DNA of 64,000 nucleotides, from assembly GCF_913054185.1 (NCBI RefSeq), contig NZ_CAJXIV010000004.1, forward strand, positions 23,363 to 87,362. Direction: 5' to 3'. Below the pieces are notes generated by a model. The model made no database searches. It saw only the letters and a list, made by a program, of their open reading frames with translations, and had not been told where the DNA came from. This document shows, one piece after another, positions 41,234 through 50,637 of this stretch. Position 1 is the stretch's first letter; each line of letters starts with the position of its first letter. The stretch is from an uncultured Shimia sp. (lineage in GTDB: Bacteria; Pseudomonadota; Alphaproteobacteria; Rhodobacterales; Rhodobacteraceae). Made by a program: the position numbers and the translations under genes.

Positions 41234-41286
41234 CAAACACTCTATGACGACTGCGCGATGGCGCGGTCGTCATGGAGTACTGTTTG
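41234..41286. repeat. Long inverted repeat after the NmrA-like gene
   Basis: CAAACA (41234-41239) pairs with TGTTTG (41281-41286). Inside, CTCT-ATGACGAC-T-GCGC pairs with GCGC-G-GTCGTCAT-GGAG around a GATG loop. Together they form a hairpin of more than 20 pairs with one 3-base bulge. No T run follows, so it may shield the 3' ends of two converging transcripts. Confidence 0.6.
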
Positions 41287-41333
41287 AAGGTGGTTTTTGA
41301 CCGGGGAGCGCTCCCAATTACGAGACCACCCGC

Positions 41334-42221
41334 TCAAAATGCTTCCAGATCTTGCGCAAGTTTGGCGAACGATTTGTGCTCGGGCAGGAAGATGCCCGGT
41401 TCTACTTCGTTCAACTTGGGCCACTTATTCTCACTCAGGTAATAGCCCGATTTATCACCAAAACTTCTGGCTCGAAAAAATGGACGCGGCGTCCCAAAAA
41501 ATCCGCCTCTCGCGAAGGTTTTGCGTAGATACGTCGTGAAAGGGAGCGCGATGCCTTCAGCAAACACCATTGGATCCACCCGATAACTCGGGAGACGCAG
41601 GTTCGGGTTCCACGCACCACTGATGTTGGCTTTGTGTTCAAAACTTCCTGCGAAGGCGGGTTGTAAAGCAAGGCCACCTTCCGGCAGCGGAAGCAGCTCT
41701 GCTTCTTCCTCTCCGATCTCGTATTGCAGAAAGTCAAAATTAACTTCCAGAGGGTCCCAATCACCAAGTGTTTTCAGAATAGGGTCCAAGGGCTCGTCGA
41801 GTTGATCGTCGGTCACATGCTGCCGAAGGTCGACGCTGCCAACCAGCTCCGCAAACAGTGAGAGGGCAATGGGAAAGGGGCCACTGCCGGTCACTTCAAG
41901 GTCGTCAAATCGCTCAAGAGTGTTGGTGCGGGCCAGTTTTGCAGCTGCGAGCGCCGGCCTGCGCGGGGGACGCGGGGATTTCGCCTCTGCCTCGCAGGCA
42001 AATTGGTAGCCAATGTCGCGCAGCCGCGACGCCAGCCGGTCCACGTTTCGCGCGACTCTTTCAAAGGTCAGTGTGATGATTTCGTGGGATTCTTCCACTC
42101 CGGGATGGGCACCCTGTCCATGTTCAAACTGTTCTTTGATTGGAAGGAGAAAAAAGTCCAACTCGCGCCAAACTTGTTCATGCTCTCCTTCCTGGTAGCG
42201 TTTCACATAAGACTTCGTCAC
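41334..42221 (-). CDS. Unassigned 295-residue protein
   Basis: No family was recognised. The N-terminal 90 residues are helical and charged (KRYQEGEHEQVWRELDFFLL, ITLTFERVARNVDRLASRL). The C-terminal half is aromatic-rich with PFFRARSFGDKSGYYLSE. There is no signal peptide or membrane span. Its start overlaps the pepF stop by four bases, so it is co-transcribed with pepF, an unusual partner. Base composition is slightly less G+C-rich than pepF. It could be an accessory gene added to the operon. Confidence 0.55.
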   Translation of the reverse strand: MTKSYVKRYQEGEHEQVWRELDFFLLPIKEQFEHGQGAHPGVEESHEIITLTFERVARNVDRLASRLRDIGYQFACEAEAKSPRPPRRPALAAAKLARTNTLERFDDLEVTGSGPFPIALSLFAELVGSVDLRQHVTDDQLDEPLDPILKTLGDWDPLEVNFDFLQYEIGEEEAELLPLPEGGLALQPAFAGSFEHKANISGAWNPNLRLPSYRVDPMVFAEGIALPFTTYLRKTFARGGFFGTPRPFFRARSFGDKSGYYLSENKWPKLNEVEPGIFLPEHKSFAKLAQDLEAF

Positions 42222-44035
42222 TCCATCGCCTCAAGCTCGTCGATCATTGACGAAATCATGCTCAGACCCTTGTCCCAGAACTTCGGATCGGAGGCATCCA
42301 AACCAAACGGCGCCAGCAGTTCGGAGTGGTGCTTGGAGCCGCCCGCCTTGAGCATTTCGAAGTATTTGTCCTCAAAGCCTTCGTCGCCCTCGGCGTAAAC
42401 CGCATAAAGCGCATTCACGAGGCCGTCGCCAAAGGCATAGGCGTAGACGTAGAACGGTGAGTGTACAAAGTGCGGGATGTAGGCCCAGAAGGTCTCGTAT
42501 CCGTCCATATACTCAAACGCCTCGCCGAGGCTTTCAGCCTGCACCGACATCCACAGCGCGTTGATGTCTTCTGGCGTCAGCTCACTTTCGCGGCGGGCGG
42601 CGTGCAGTTTGCATTCAAAATCGTAGAACGCAATTTGGCGCACCACGGTGTTGATCATGTCCTCAACCTTACCCGCGAGCAGGATTTTGCGCTGCTCCTG
42701 GGTTTCAGCTTTGTCCAGCATGGCGCGGAAAGTCAGCATTTCGCCAAACACAGAGGCGGTTTCTGCCAGTGTCAGCGGAGTGGAGGACAACATCTCGCCT
42801 TGGTCTGCAGCCAATACCTGGTGCACGCCGTGACCCAACTCGTGCGCCAAAGTCATCACGTCGCGTGGTTTGCCAAGGTAGTTCAACATCACATAGGGAT
42901 GCACATTGGTCACGGTGGGGTGGGCAAAAGCGCCGGGGGCTTTGCCGGGTTTCACACCCGCGTCGATCCAGCCTTTGCTAAAGAACGGCTCGGCCAATTC
43001 CCCCATGCGCGGATCAAAAGCGTTGTAGGCGTCCATCACGGTCTTTTGGGCGGTGTCCCAATCCACGGTGGTGGGGTCTTCCATCGGCAGCGGCGCGTTG
43101 CGATCCCAGACCTGCATCACGTCTAGACCCAGCCACTTGCGCTTCAGCTCGTAGTAACGATGGGAAAGCTTGGGGTAGGCGGCCACTACGGCGTCGCGCA
43201 GTGCCTCAACCACCTCGGGTTCAACATCGTTGGACAGGTGACGGCCGGTTTGTGCGGTGGGCATGTTGCGCCAGCGGTCGACCACCTCTTTTTCCTTGGT
43301 GGCGGTGTTGTGCACCCGTGAAAAGATTTTCACGTTTTCGCCCAGCACCCGCGCCACTTCGCGCGCAGCAGTCTCGCGTTTGGCGCGGTCTGGATCGGTC
43401 AGGAAGTTGAGCGTGCCTTCGATGTTGAGCTCTTCGCCCTCAATGTCAAAGGTCAGGCCCGCAATGGTTTCGTCAAACAGGCGCTCCCATGCGTCGCCAA
43501 CCACACCAAGGTCGTGCAAAAATTTTTCCAACTCATCAGACAGCTGGTGCGGCTTCATTGCGCGGATGCGGCGGAAGACCGGCTCGTAACGTGCCAGGTC
43601 GGCGTTTTCTGCAAAGGCTGCGGTCAGCTTGTCATCTTCGAGGCGGTTCAATTCCAGAGTGAAAAACACCAGCGGCGTGGAGAAGTTTGTCAGTTTCTCC
43701 TGCATGTTGGCCATGAACTGTGCGCGCTCAGCATCGGTGGTGAGTTGGTAATACCGCAGACCAGCGTAAGACATGATGCGGCCGGACACTTGCGAGATTT
43801 TCTCATTGCGCTGCACGCAGGTCAGCAGATCAGCGGCGGAAAGATTGGCCAGCTTGCCTTCGTAGTCGCTTGCAAAGGCGGCACATTCGCCTTCGAGCCA
43901 CTCAAGGTCGGCTTTCAGTTCTGGTGCATCGTCACCGGTATAGAGATCGCTCAGATCCCACTCTGGCAGGTCGCCAAACGCGTTGGCACCGGAGGAGGCA
44001 TTGGCATCACGGACGGGGAAGGGAAGGTTCAGCAT
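42218..44035 (-). CDS. pepF: M3-family oligoendopeptidase F
   Basis: A 605-residue zinc peptidase. The catalytic motif HELGH is at 398-402 in MTLAHELGHGVHQ, with the third ligand region further on. The N terminus lacks a signal peptide, so it acts in the cytoplasm on oligopeptides of moderate length. Length and layout match the M3B/PepF group. It is divergent from the FAH-hydrolase gene (127-base gap), and its stop overlaps the start of the unassigned gene at 42221. Confidence 0.93.
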   Translation of the reverse strand: MLNLPFPVRDANASSGANAFGDLPEWDLSDLYTGDDAPELKADLEWLEGECAAFASDYEGKLANLSAADLLTCVQRNEKISQVSGRIMSYAGLRYYQLTTDAERAQFMANMQEKLTNFSTPLVFFTLELNRLEDDKLTAAFAENADLARYEPVFRRIRAMKPHQLSDELEKFLHDLGVVGDAWERLFDETIAGLTFDIEGEELNIEGTLNFLTDPDRAKRETAAREVARVLGENVKIFSRVHNTATKEKEVVDRWRNMPTAQTGRHLSNDVEPEVVEALRDAVVAAYPKLSHRYYELKRKWLGLDVMQVWDRNAPLPMEDPTTVDWDTAQKTVMDAYNAFDPRMGELAEPFFSKGWIDAGVKPGKAPGAFAHPTVTNVHPYVMLNYLGKPRDVMTLAHELGHGVHQVLAADQGEMLSSTPLTLAETASVFGEMLTFRAMLDKAETQEQRKILLAGKVEDMINTVVRQIAFYDFECKLHAARRESELTPEDINALWMSVQAESLGEAFEYMDGYETFWAYIPHFVHSPFYVYAYAFGDGLVNALYAVYAEGDEGFEDKYFEMLKAGGSKHHSELLAPFGLDASDPKFWDKGLSMISSMIDELEAME

Positions 44036-44162
44036 GGAAGCGGCCTTTGTTCAGAAATCTGTTGCAGATCAGATAGGCAGAGGCGGGGGGGAGGTTCAAG
44101 AGGGGGTTGCACTTGTAAGCGCGGCGCGGGAGCATGCAAGTTCATCAAAGGCGGAGGATCAG

Positions 44163-44993
44163 ATGCGGTTTGTGCGGTATGGCGAGCGCGGTGCGGAAAA
44201 GCCCGGCGTATTAGACAAAACGGGGCAGGTGCGGGATTTGTCCGGTGAGGTGGCGGATTTGGCAGGTGACGTGCTGGCGAACCTGCCAGATGTGGATCCG
44301 GAGAGCTTGCCCTTGGCCGAAGGGGAACTGCGCCTGGGTGCTCCTGTCGGACATGTGGGCAAATTCTTGGGTATTGGTTTGAATTATTCTGACCACGCCA
44401 AAGAGGCTGGGCTGGAGGTTCCAAAAGAACCCATTCTGTTTATGAAAGCCACCAGTGCGATTGTGGGGCCCGATGATCCGGTGATCCTGCCGCGTGGGTC
44501 CGAGAAAAGTGATTGGGAAGTAGAGCTGGCTGTGGTGATTGGCAAAGCCGCCAAATATGTCTCCAAAGACGACGCGCTCAGCCATGTGGCGGGGTACACC
44601 ATTGCCAATGACGTCTCAGAGCGCAGTTACCAAATTGAGCGTGGCGGTCAGTGGACCAAAGGCAAAAGCTGCGACAGTTTTGGGCCATTGGGGCCGTGGC
44701 TGGTGACGCCGGATGAGCTGGGGGACGTGCAGGACCTAGGTTTGACGCTGGATGTGAATGGCGCGCGGGCGCAGACGGGGAACACAGCCTCCATGGTGTT
44801 TGGCGTGGCTGAGATTATTTCTTACCTGAGCGAGATGATGACCCTGCACCCCGGCGATGTGATTGCCACCGGAACGCCGCCGGGTGTGGGCATGGGGTTC
44901 AAGCCGCCGCGCTTTTTGCAAGCGGGAGATGTGATGGAGTTGAGCATCGAAGGCTTGGGCAAGCAACGTCAGCGGGTGATGCGCGACGGGTGA
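44163..44993 (+). CDS. Fumarylacetoacetate hydrolase family protein
   Basis: A 276-residue FAH-fold enzyme. Family blocks are FLGIGLNYSDHAKEAGLEVP, FMKATSAIVGPDDPVILP, WEVELAVVIGKAAKYV with the metal-binding ExE, and GDVIATGTPPGVGMGFKPP. These enzymes hydrolyse or decarboxylate acylpyruvates or similar diketo acids in aromatic or sugar-acid breakdown; the true substrate is unclear. GGAGG stands 5 bases before the ATG at 44163. The hppD gene of tyrosine breakdown is elsewhere in the window (56738), but there is no direct link. Confidence 0.88.
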   Translation: MRFVRYGERGAEKPGVLDKTGQVRDLSGEVADLAGDVLANLPDVDPESLPLAEGELRLGAPVGHVGKFLGIGLNYSDHAKEAGLEVPKEPILFMKATSAIVGPDDPVILPRGSEKSDWEVELAVVIGKAAKYVSKDDALSHVAGYTIANDVSERSYQIERGGQWTKGKSCDSFGPLGPWLVTPDELGDVQDLGLTLDVNGARAQTGNTASMVFGVAEIISYLSEMMTLHPGDVIATGTPPGVGMGFKPPRFLQAGDVMELSIEGLGKQRQRVMRDG

Positions 44994-45012
44994 CGCCCGC
45001 AAGCAAAGATTT

Positions 45013-45062
45013 GTGAGGGGCCAGCCCCTCACACGCCCCGAGGTATTTTGGGAAAGAGAAAG
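45013..45062 (+). repeat. Dispersed intergenic element, copy 4
   Basis: A perfect GTGAGGGG-CCAG-CCCCTCAC hairpin (45013-45032) is followed by CCCCGAGGTATTTTGGG and AAAGAGAAAG. It lies just past the FAH-hydrolase stop in the same orientation. Almost identical to copy 2 over 28 bases. Confidence 0.65.
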
Positions 45063-46004
45063 CTAAGCGCTGTGTGTGTCGTAAAAGGCAGCACAGGCAT
45101 CGAAGATGTGGGTGCGGGTTTCTGGCACCTCCATCATCACCTCATGTTCGCCGTCTTTGATGAGGTCCAGTGTGCCATTTGGCCAGCGGGCCATGCGATC
45201 AAGGACTGCGCCGGTGTGCACAATGCGTTCGTCACTGCCGAGAAAAGTCAGGCAGGGGATATTGGGTGACGTCTGCGCGCGTAGATCTCGGCATTCTTTA
45301 AGGGCCTCAAAGACCCAATTGATTGCAGGCCCCGCCAGCGCGAGATCCGGTTGGTCCGTCATCTGGCGCTGCATATAGGCGTACATGTCTGGGTCTTTGG
45401 TCAGCGTGTTGTCGTCAAACGGTTGATCCAACACCAAGGTCACTGGTGAGGTCATTGGAGACAGTCGCCCGCCAAAGCCAAATGGCTTGCTCAGTGCGCC
45501 GATTGTCCATGCGGCGGCGCGCAGGTGCGGTGCCAAGCCAATGCCCCACATCGGGGCGGAGAATGACGCGGTTTTGACGGGCAGGCTTTCGTGCAGTGCA
45601 CGCAGGCCGATGCAGCCGCCCATAGAGTGCCCAAGCAGGTGCCAGGGCTGCGGCAAGTCTAGTTCGGTCAGGGCAGCAAGCACCGCCGCCACATCGCGTT
45701 GGAAATCCGAGAAGGTCTCGACATAGCCCACGTAGCGGGGCTCGACCATGCGATCCGCCAGCCCTTGGCCGCGCCAATCGATGGCAATCATGGCGTAGCC
45801 ACGCGCCGCAAAATCCGCGGCAGCGCGGCCATATTTTTCCACATATTCCGTGCGGCCCGGAAACAGCAGCACCGTGCCTTTGGCATTTTCCAAAGGCCAA
45901 TGGGCAAAGCGCAGGCGCACCCCGTCATCCGCCGTGACCCAATAGGCATTGGCCTGTGGACCTTCGGCGACGTCGTGATAAAAAGGCGCGCTCTGCAAGG
46001 TCAT
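45063..46004 (-). CDS. Alpha/beta hydrolase (lysophospholipase/monoacylglycerol lipase type)
   Basis: A 313-residue serine hydrolase. Motifs are IAIDWRGQGLADR (about residues 73-85), the nucleophile elbow LLGHSMGGCIG (Ser about 125), FLGSDERIV with the acid residue and GEHEVMMEVPE with the catalytic His. The closest named relatives are PldB and monoacylglycerol lipases. There is no signal peptide. Its ATG overlaps the stop of the upstream SCP2 gene (TGATG), so both are one unit, consistent with a lipid-related task. Confidence 0.87.
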   Translation of the reverse strand: MTLQSAPFYHDVAEGPQANAYWVTADDGVRLRFAHWPLENAKGTVLLFPGRTEYVEKYGRAAADFAARGYAMIAIDWRGQGLADRMVEPRYVGYVETFSDFQRDVAAVLAALTELDLPQPWHLLGHSMGGCIGLRALHESLPVKTASFSAPMWGIGLAPHLRAAAWTIGALSKPFGFGGRLSPMTSPVTLVLDQPFDDNTLTKDPDMYAYMQRQMTDQPDLALAGPAINWVFEALKECRDLRAQTSPNIPCLTFLGSDERIVHTGAVLDRMARWPNGTLDLIKDGEHEVMMEVPETRTHIFDACAAFYDTHSA

Positions 46005-46294
46005 CAGGCCAGCACGCCGCCGAGCTTCATCGCCGCGCCCATGTCACCGTCAATGGCCAGTTTGCCAGACATAAAGGCTGCCGTTGGGTTCAACTCACCG
46101 TCGAGAATCGCCTGGAAGGTGTCAGCGTCTGCGGTCATGGTCACGTCGGTCTCGTCGTCGCCGGCACGTACGCCGTCAGTGTCGATGATGATGGCGCCTT
46201 CGCCTTCAATGGCAAATTTTGCAGAGCCATCAAAGGCTTCGCCACCAAGTTTCTCGGTCAGGGCTGCCACTGCGGCGGAAATGATATCGCTCAT
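46004..46294 (-). CDS. SCP2 sterol-transfer domain protein
   Basis: A 96-residue protein consisting only of an SCP2 fold: GSAKFAIEGEGAIIIDTDGV, ADTFQAILDGELNPTAAFMS and GKLAIDGDMGAAMKLGGVL. SCP2 domains hold acyl-CoA, lipids or similar hydrophobic molecules in a tunnel. Coupling to the lipase-like hydrolase (one-base overlap) suggests they handle the same lipid class. It reads minus, divergent from the TPR gene. Confidence 0.85.
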   Translation of the reverse strand: MSDIISAAVAALTEKLGGEAFDGSAKFAIEGEGAIIIDTDGVRAGDDETDVTMTADADTFQAILDGELNPTAAFMSGKLAIDGDMGAAMKLGGVLA

Positions 46295-46364
46295 CTGCTT
46301 GATCCTTCAAATTCTTGTGCACATGTTGGGAATCACACGCACACGGGCTACATTGATTTACGTT

Positions 46365-46958
46365 ATGGTCAACTTACGACATCTTCTCAAACCTACCGTT
46401 GCGGCATTTGTGCTGTGTGTCACGGCATTTCAACCATCAGTTGCGATTTCTCAAGAAAATGACGCGGCTGAAATTGCGGCGGACAGCGAATTGTCGCGCA
46501 TGATGGCAGAGCTGGCGGTGGCGGATGCCGGGCGGGCGGAACAATTGGCTGGGCAAATTCGCCATCTATGGGATGCCTCCGGGTCAGCTTCGGCGGATTT
46601 CCTGCTGCGGCGCACGCGCAAAGCCATCGAGGTCTCTGAGATGGAAGCTGCGGTGGAACACGCAACAGCTCTGGTTGATCACGCGCCGGAGTTTGCCCAA
46701 GGCTGGGCGGAGCGGGCGCGGGCCTATTATGCATTGGACCTTTATGGACCGGCTTTGAGTGATCTGGAGCATGTGATTGCGCTCAACCCGAGACATTTTG
46801 ATGCGGTTATGGGCTTGGCCATCATGCTGGATGAGATTGGCAAACCCAAAGACGCCTATGAGGCGTATCAGCAGGTGCAGGCTATACATCCCCATCAGGC
46901 GGGCCTAACAGAAGCTTTGGATCGACTCGCGCCATTGGTGCGCGGGCAAGATCTCTGA
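46365..46958 (+). CDS. Exported TPR protein
   Basis: A 197-residue protein. The N-terminal signal (LLKPTVAAFVLCVTAFQPSVAIS) sends it to the periplasm. Helical repeats of TPR type follow, with HAPEFAQGWAERARAYYALD, ALSDLEHVIALNPRHFDAVM and AYEAYQQVQAIHPHQAGL. It is probably a scaffold or chaperone-like adaptor. ATG at 46365 was chosen as it sits at the signal start; ATG at 46323 would add 14 residues. Partner unknown. The helicase gene starts 31 bases after its stop. Confidence 0.75.
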   Translation: MVNLRHLLKPTVAAFVLCVTAFQPSVAISQENDAAEIAADSELSRMMAELAVADAGRAEQLAGQIRHLWDASGSASADFLLRRTRKAIEVSEMEAAVEHATALVDHAPEFAQGWAERARAYYALDLYGPALSDLEHVIALNPRHFDAVMGLAIMLDEIGKPKDAYEAYQQVQAIHPHQAGLTEALDRLAPLVRGQDL

Positions 46959-46989
46959 GCCGTAACTTTTAGCCAGGCGGGGCGAACAG

Positions 46990-49851
46990 ATGGCCGACTA
47001 TCGGCAGATCACGGCAGTGTTGGGCCCCACCAACACAGGCAAAACTCATTATGCTATTGAGCGGATGCTGGGCTATCGCACTGGGGTGATTGGCCTGCCA
47101 CTGCGGCTTTTGGCGCGTGAGGTTTATGACCGCATTGTAGCGGCACGCGGCCCGTCGGTGGTGGCTTTGGTCACCGGTGAAGAGCGCATTGTGCCCCCGC
47201 GTGCCCAGTATTGGGTGGCCACAGTTGAGGCGATGCCCGAGGGGCTGGGCGCGGATTTTGTCGCAATTGACGAAATCCAGCTGTGCGCTGACCCCGAGCG
47301 TGGCCATGTGTTCACGGACCGGCTATTGCGGATGCGCGGCACCCATGAGACGTTGTTTTTGGGCAGCGACACCATGCGCGGCACCATAGCGGAACTGGTG
47401 CCTGAGGCACAGTTTATGCGGCGCGAGCGCATGTCGACGTTGAGCTATTCTGGCAGTCGTAAGATCAGCCGGATGCAGCCGCGGTCCGCAATTGTTGGGT
47501 TTTCAGTTGATAATGTCTACGCGATTGCCGAATTGATCCGCCGCCAGAAAGGTGGGGCTGCTGTTGTGATGGGCGCGCTGAGTCCGCGCACCCGCAACGC
47601 GCAGGTGGAGCTCTATCAGAACGGCGACGTAGATTTCCTTGTGGCGACTGACGCCATTGGCATGGGGCTTAACCTCGACATTGATCACGTGGCGTTTGCG
47701 TCGACCACCAAGTTTGACGGGCGGCGTATGCGGCCTCTGGCGCCCAACGAGCTGGCGCAGATTGCGGGGCGGGCAGGGCGCGGCATGAGCCATGGCACCT
47801 TTGGTGTGACCGGCGAAGCGCCACCGATGGATGAAGGTGTGGCGGAAGCCATTATGGAACACCGCTTTACGCCAGTGCGTAAATTGAATTGGCGCAATCC
47901 GGCGCTGCAGTTTGGCACGGTGGATGCGCTGATCCGTTCGCTTGAGGTGGGTTCAGAAGATGAACTGCTGATGAAAGCCCGCGAGGCAGACGATCTGCGG
48001 GCGCTAAAAACCGTGGCCAATGAAGCGGAAGTTGCTGCGCGGGCCAGTGATGGCGCGTCTGTGAAGCTTCTATGGGATGTATGTCGCATTCCGGATTTCC
48101 GGGGCATCAGCCACGCGGAACATGCCCAGCTGATCGAAAACATCTTTGGGTACTTGCATCAAGGCGGGCGGGTGCCGGATGATTGGCTGGCGCGGCAAGT
48201 GAAGCGGCTGGATCGGGCGGATGGCGACATTGACACACTGTCAAAACGTCTGGCGTTTATCCGCACGTGGACATATGTCGCACAACGTAAAAACTGGGTA
48301 AGTGACGAAAACCATTGGCGTGGCGAAACCCGCGCGGTAGAAGATCGCCTATCAGATGCTTTGCATGAGCGTCTAACTCAAAGATTTGTGGATCGGCGCA
48401 CATCGGTTTTGATGCGCCGGCTCAAACAGAAGGAGGCCCTTTTGGCCGAAGTGAATGATAAAGGTGAGGTGACCGTCGAAGGTGAATTCGTCGGTCGTCT
48501 TGAAGGGTTCCGTTTTAGTGCGGACAAAGAAGCCAGCGGACAGGAAGCCAAGACGCTAAAGGCAGCGAGCTTGCAGGCGTTGGCGCCGCAGTTCCATTTG
48601 CGCGCGGATCGGTTTTACAACGCGCCAGATACGGAAATCGACTTTACCGAACAGGGCGGCCTCATGTGGGGCGAGCACGCGGTTGGCAAATTGGTTGCCG
48701 GGGCCGAGCCTCTTAAGCCAATGATCGATGTTTTTGTCGACGAAGAAGCGGGCACAGAAGTGGCGCAGAAGGTGGAACGTCGCCTCCAGCACTTTATCGA
48801 TCGCAAGATCGCAGCTTTGTTTGAGCCTCTGCTGAACCTGGGCAAAGACGAAGAGTTGAACGGCCTTGCCCGTGGCTTTGCCTTCCGCATGGTTGAAAAC
48901 CTTGGCATCATTCCGCGTGGCGATGTGGCCACCGAAGTGAAAGAACTGGATCAGGACGCCCGTGGTTCCTTGCGCAAGCACGGCATCCGCTTTGGTCAGT
49001 TCACCATCTTTATGCCGCTGCTGCTCAAGCCCGCACCAACCCGCTTGCGTTTGGTGTTGTGGTCTTTGGCGCAAGGCTTGCAGGACTTCCCTGAATCGCC
49101 GCCTCCCGGTTTGGTCACAGTGCCAACCATCAAGGAAGCGCCACGTGGCTACTACGCCATGTCTGGCTATCGCGCTGCTGGTGAGCGGGCAATCCGTATC
49201 GACATGCTGGAACGTTTGGCCGATATGCTGCGCGCCGAAGACAGCCGCGGGGGCTTTGAAGCCAAAGCGGACATGTTGTCGATCACAGGCATGACGCTGG
49301 AACAGTTTGCTGATCTGATGCAGGGCCTCGGATATGCAGCGGCAAAAGCTGAACGAGCAAAGGTGAAAGCCGCGCCTGAGGCGACTCCGGCGGAAGAAAC
49401 GGCAGCTGTGGATGCTCCTGCGGAAGCTGAGGCTACAGACGCTGTTGCGGCAGATGACGCTGCTCCTGAAACGGATGCGGCACCTGAAGCACCTGCAGAA
49501 GAAACAACTGCCGAGGGGGCGCCTGTGGTGGAGGTCGAGGCTGAATCTGCGCCAGCCCCTGAGACCGCGGAACCTGAAGTGGAAGTGTTCTACACCTTCA
49601 CTTGGTCCGGCCGCCAGGGTGGCAACCGCAACCAACAGCGCCGTGGTGGTGGTCAAGGTCAAGGCGGCCAGGGTCGCAATGACCGTCAAGGCGACAAGCC
49701 GCGCGGCAAAGGGGGCAAGCCAAAAGGCAAAGGCCCACGTCGCGACAACGGTCCAAAACAGTTCCAGGCCCGTCCTCCGAAAAAGGAGAAGGCGATTGAC
49801 CCGGACAACCCCTTTGCTGCGGCACTTATGGGGCTGAAAGACAAAGGCTGA
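46990..49851 (+). CDS. Suv3-like DExH RNA helicase with low-complexity C-terminal tail
   Basis: A 953-residue helicase. Walker A GPTNTGKT is at 12-19 and motif II DEIQ at 94-97, the hallmark of mitochondrial Suv3-type helicases; IAGRAGRGMSHG is motif VI. The helicase core covers about residues 1-330 and is followed by the Suv3-type helical part. From about residue 785 an acidic Ala/Glu/Pro tail comes first, then a basic Gly/Arg/Gln run (GGNRNQQRRGGGQGQGGQG), which looks RNA-binding. It probably unwinds structured RNA in decay. S4, fdxA and carD genes follow. Confidence 0.88.
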   Translation: MADYRQITAVLGPTNTGKTHYAIERMLGYRTGVIGLPLRLLAREVYDRIVAARGPSVVALVTGEERIVPPRAQYWVATVEAMPEGLGADFVAIDEIQLCADPERGHVFTDRLLRMRGTHETLFLGSDTMRGTIAELVPEAQFMRRERMSTLSYSGSRKISRMQPRSAIVGFSVDNVYAIAELIRRQKGGAAVVMGALSPRTRNAQVELYQNGDVDFLVATDAIGMGLNLDIDHVAFASTTKFDGRRMRPLAPNELAQIAGRAGRGMSHGTFGVTGEAPPMDEGVAEAIMEHRFTPVRKLNWRNPALQFGTVDALIRSLEVGSEDELLMKAREADDLRALKTVANEAEVAARASDGASVKLLWDVCRIPDFRGISHAEHAQLIENIFGYLHQGGRVPDDWLARQVKRLDRADGDIDTLSKRLAFIRTWTYVAQRKNWVSDENHWRGETRAVEDRLSDALHERLTQRFVDRRTSVLMRRLKQKEALLAEVNDKGEVTVEGEFVGRLEGFRFSADKEASGQEAKTLKAASLQALAPQFHLRADRFYNAPDTEIDFTEQGGLMWGEHAVGKLVAGAEPLKPMIDVFVDEEAGTEVAQKVERRLQHFIDRKIAALFEPLLNLGKDEELNGLARGFAFRMVENLGIIPRGDVATEVKELDQDARGSLRKHGIRFGQFTIFMPLLLKPAPTRLRLVLWSLAQGLQDFPESPPPGLVTVPTIKEAPRGYYAMSGYRAAGERAIRIDMLERLADMLRAEDSRGGFEAKADMLSITGMTLEQFADLMQGLGYAAAKAERAKVKAAPEATPAEETAAVDAPAEAEATDAVAADDAAPETDAAPEAPAEETTAEGAPVVEVEAESAPAPETAEPEVEVFYTFTWSGRQGGNRNQQRRGGGQGQGGQGRNDRQGDKPRGKGGKPKGKGPRRDNGPKQFQARPPKKEKAIDPDNPFAAALMGLKDKG

Positions 49852-49855
49852 GCGC

Positions 49856-50248
49856 GTGAGCGCTCTGTCTTCCAACACTCCGTCGCCCAAACTTCGGGCT
49901 GACAAATGGCTATGGCAGGCGCGGTTCTTTAAGACCCGTGGCCTGTCGGCCAAAGTCATCACTGGCGGACGTCTTCGCGTAAATGGACAAAAGATCGGCA
50001 AAGCCAGTCACGGTGTGACAATTGGTGACGTTTTGACCTTTCCACAGGCCAAACGTGTACGGGAGATCAAGGTGGCTGCGCTTGGCGAAAGACGTGGTCC
50101 AGCGCCGGAAGCGCAAACATTATATGAAGATTTGACGCCTGAGGAGAAACCTGTTCCCAAGAGCCCGGGCTCAGACGGAAAAGGGCGTCCAACCAAGCGT
50201 GATCGCCGCAATCTCGATCTTATGAAGTCTTCGCGGCTTGAAGATTAA
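49856..50248 (+). CDS. hslR: S4 RNA-binding protein, Hsp15 (HslR) type
   Basis: A 130-residue protein. The S4 domain reads LRADKWLWQARFFKTRGLSA followed by GGRLRVNGQKIGKASHGV, the Hsp15 layout; Hsp15 rescues stalled 50S subunits with tethered peptidyl-tRNA. A basic tail ends the protein (KRDRRNLDLMKSSR). The start codon is GTG at 49856, four bases after the helicase stop, so the two are co-translated. Confidence 0.85.
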   Translation: MSALSSNTPSPKLRADKWLWQARFFKTRGLSAKVITGGRLRVNGQKIGKASHGVTIGDVLTFPQAKRVREIKVAALGERRGPAPEAQTLYEDLTPEEKPVPKSPGSDGKGRPTKRDRRNLDLMKSSRLED

Positions 50249-50298
50249 GCCGCTCTGTTTTAGGCAGTTCGTCAAAGCTGATGTGAAAGACCTAAGCC

Positions 50299-50637
50299 AT
50301 GACCTACGTCGTTACTGAAAACTGCGTCGCCTGCAAATACACCGACTGTGTCGAAGTCTGCCCGGTGGACTGTTTCTATGAGGGCGAAAACTTCCTTGTG
50401 ATCCATCCGGACGAGTGCATCGACTGTGGTGTTTGTGAGCCGGAATGTCCTGCGGATGCGATCCGTCCGGACACCGAGCCAGACATGGAAAAATGGGTCG
50501 AGTTCAACCGGAAATATTCCGAATTGTGGCCGGTCATCATCACTAAGAAAGACCAATTGCCCGAGGCAGAAGAGCGGGATGGCGAAAGTGGAAAAATGGA
50601 GAAATATTTCTCCGAAGCACCAGGCGAAGGCGGCTAA
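50299..50637 (+). CDS. fdxA: Seven-iron ferredoxin FdxA
   Basis: A 112-residue ferredoxin with one 3Fe-4S and one 4Fe-4S cluster. Cysteines are at 9, 12, 17, 21 and 25 ([19 protein letters not shown]) and at 40, 43, 46 and 50 ([14 protein letters not shown]). The C-terminal half is acidic and free of cysteine, the usual FdxA extension. It carries electrons to unknown partners. It is regularly found between the Suv3/S4 genes and carD in this order of bacteria. Confidence 0.95.
   Translation: MTYVVTENCVACKYTDCVEVCPVDCFYEGENFLVIHPDECIDCGVCEPECPADAIRPDTEPDMEKWVEFNRKYSELWPVIITKKDQLPEAEERDGESGKMEKYFSEAPGEGG

Noticed and set aside
48556..50001. Long minus-strand frame opposite the Suv3-like helicase
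   Set aside because: A shadow of G+C-rich coding bias on the other strand; no start site, no family signature, and low-complexity composition mirroring the helicase tail.
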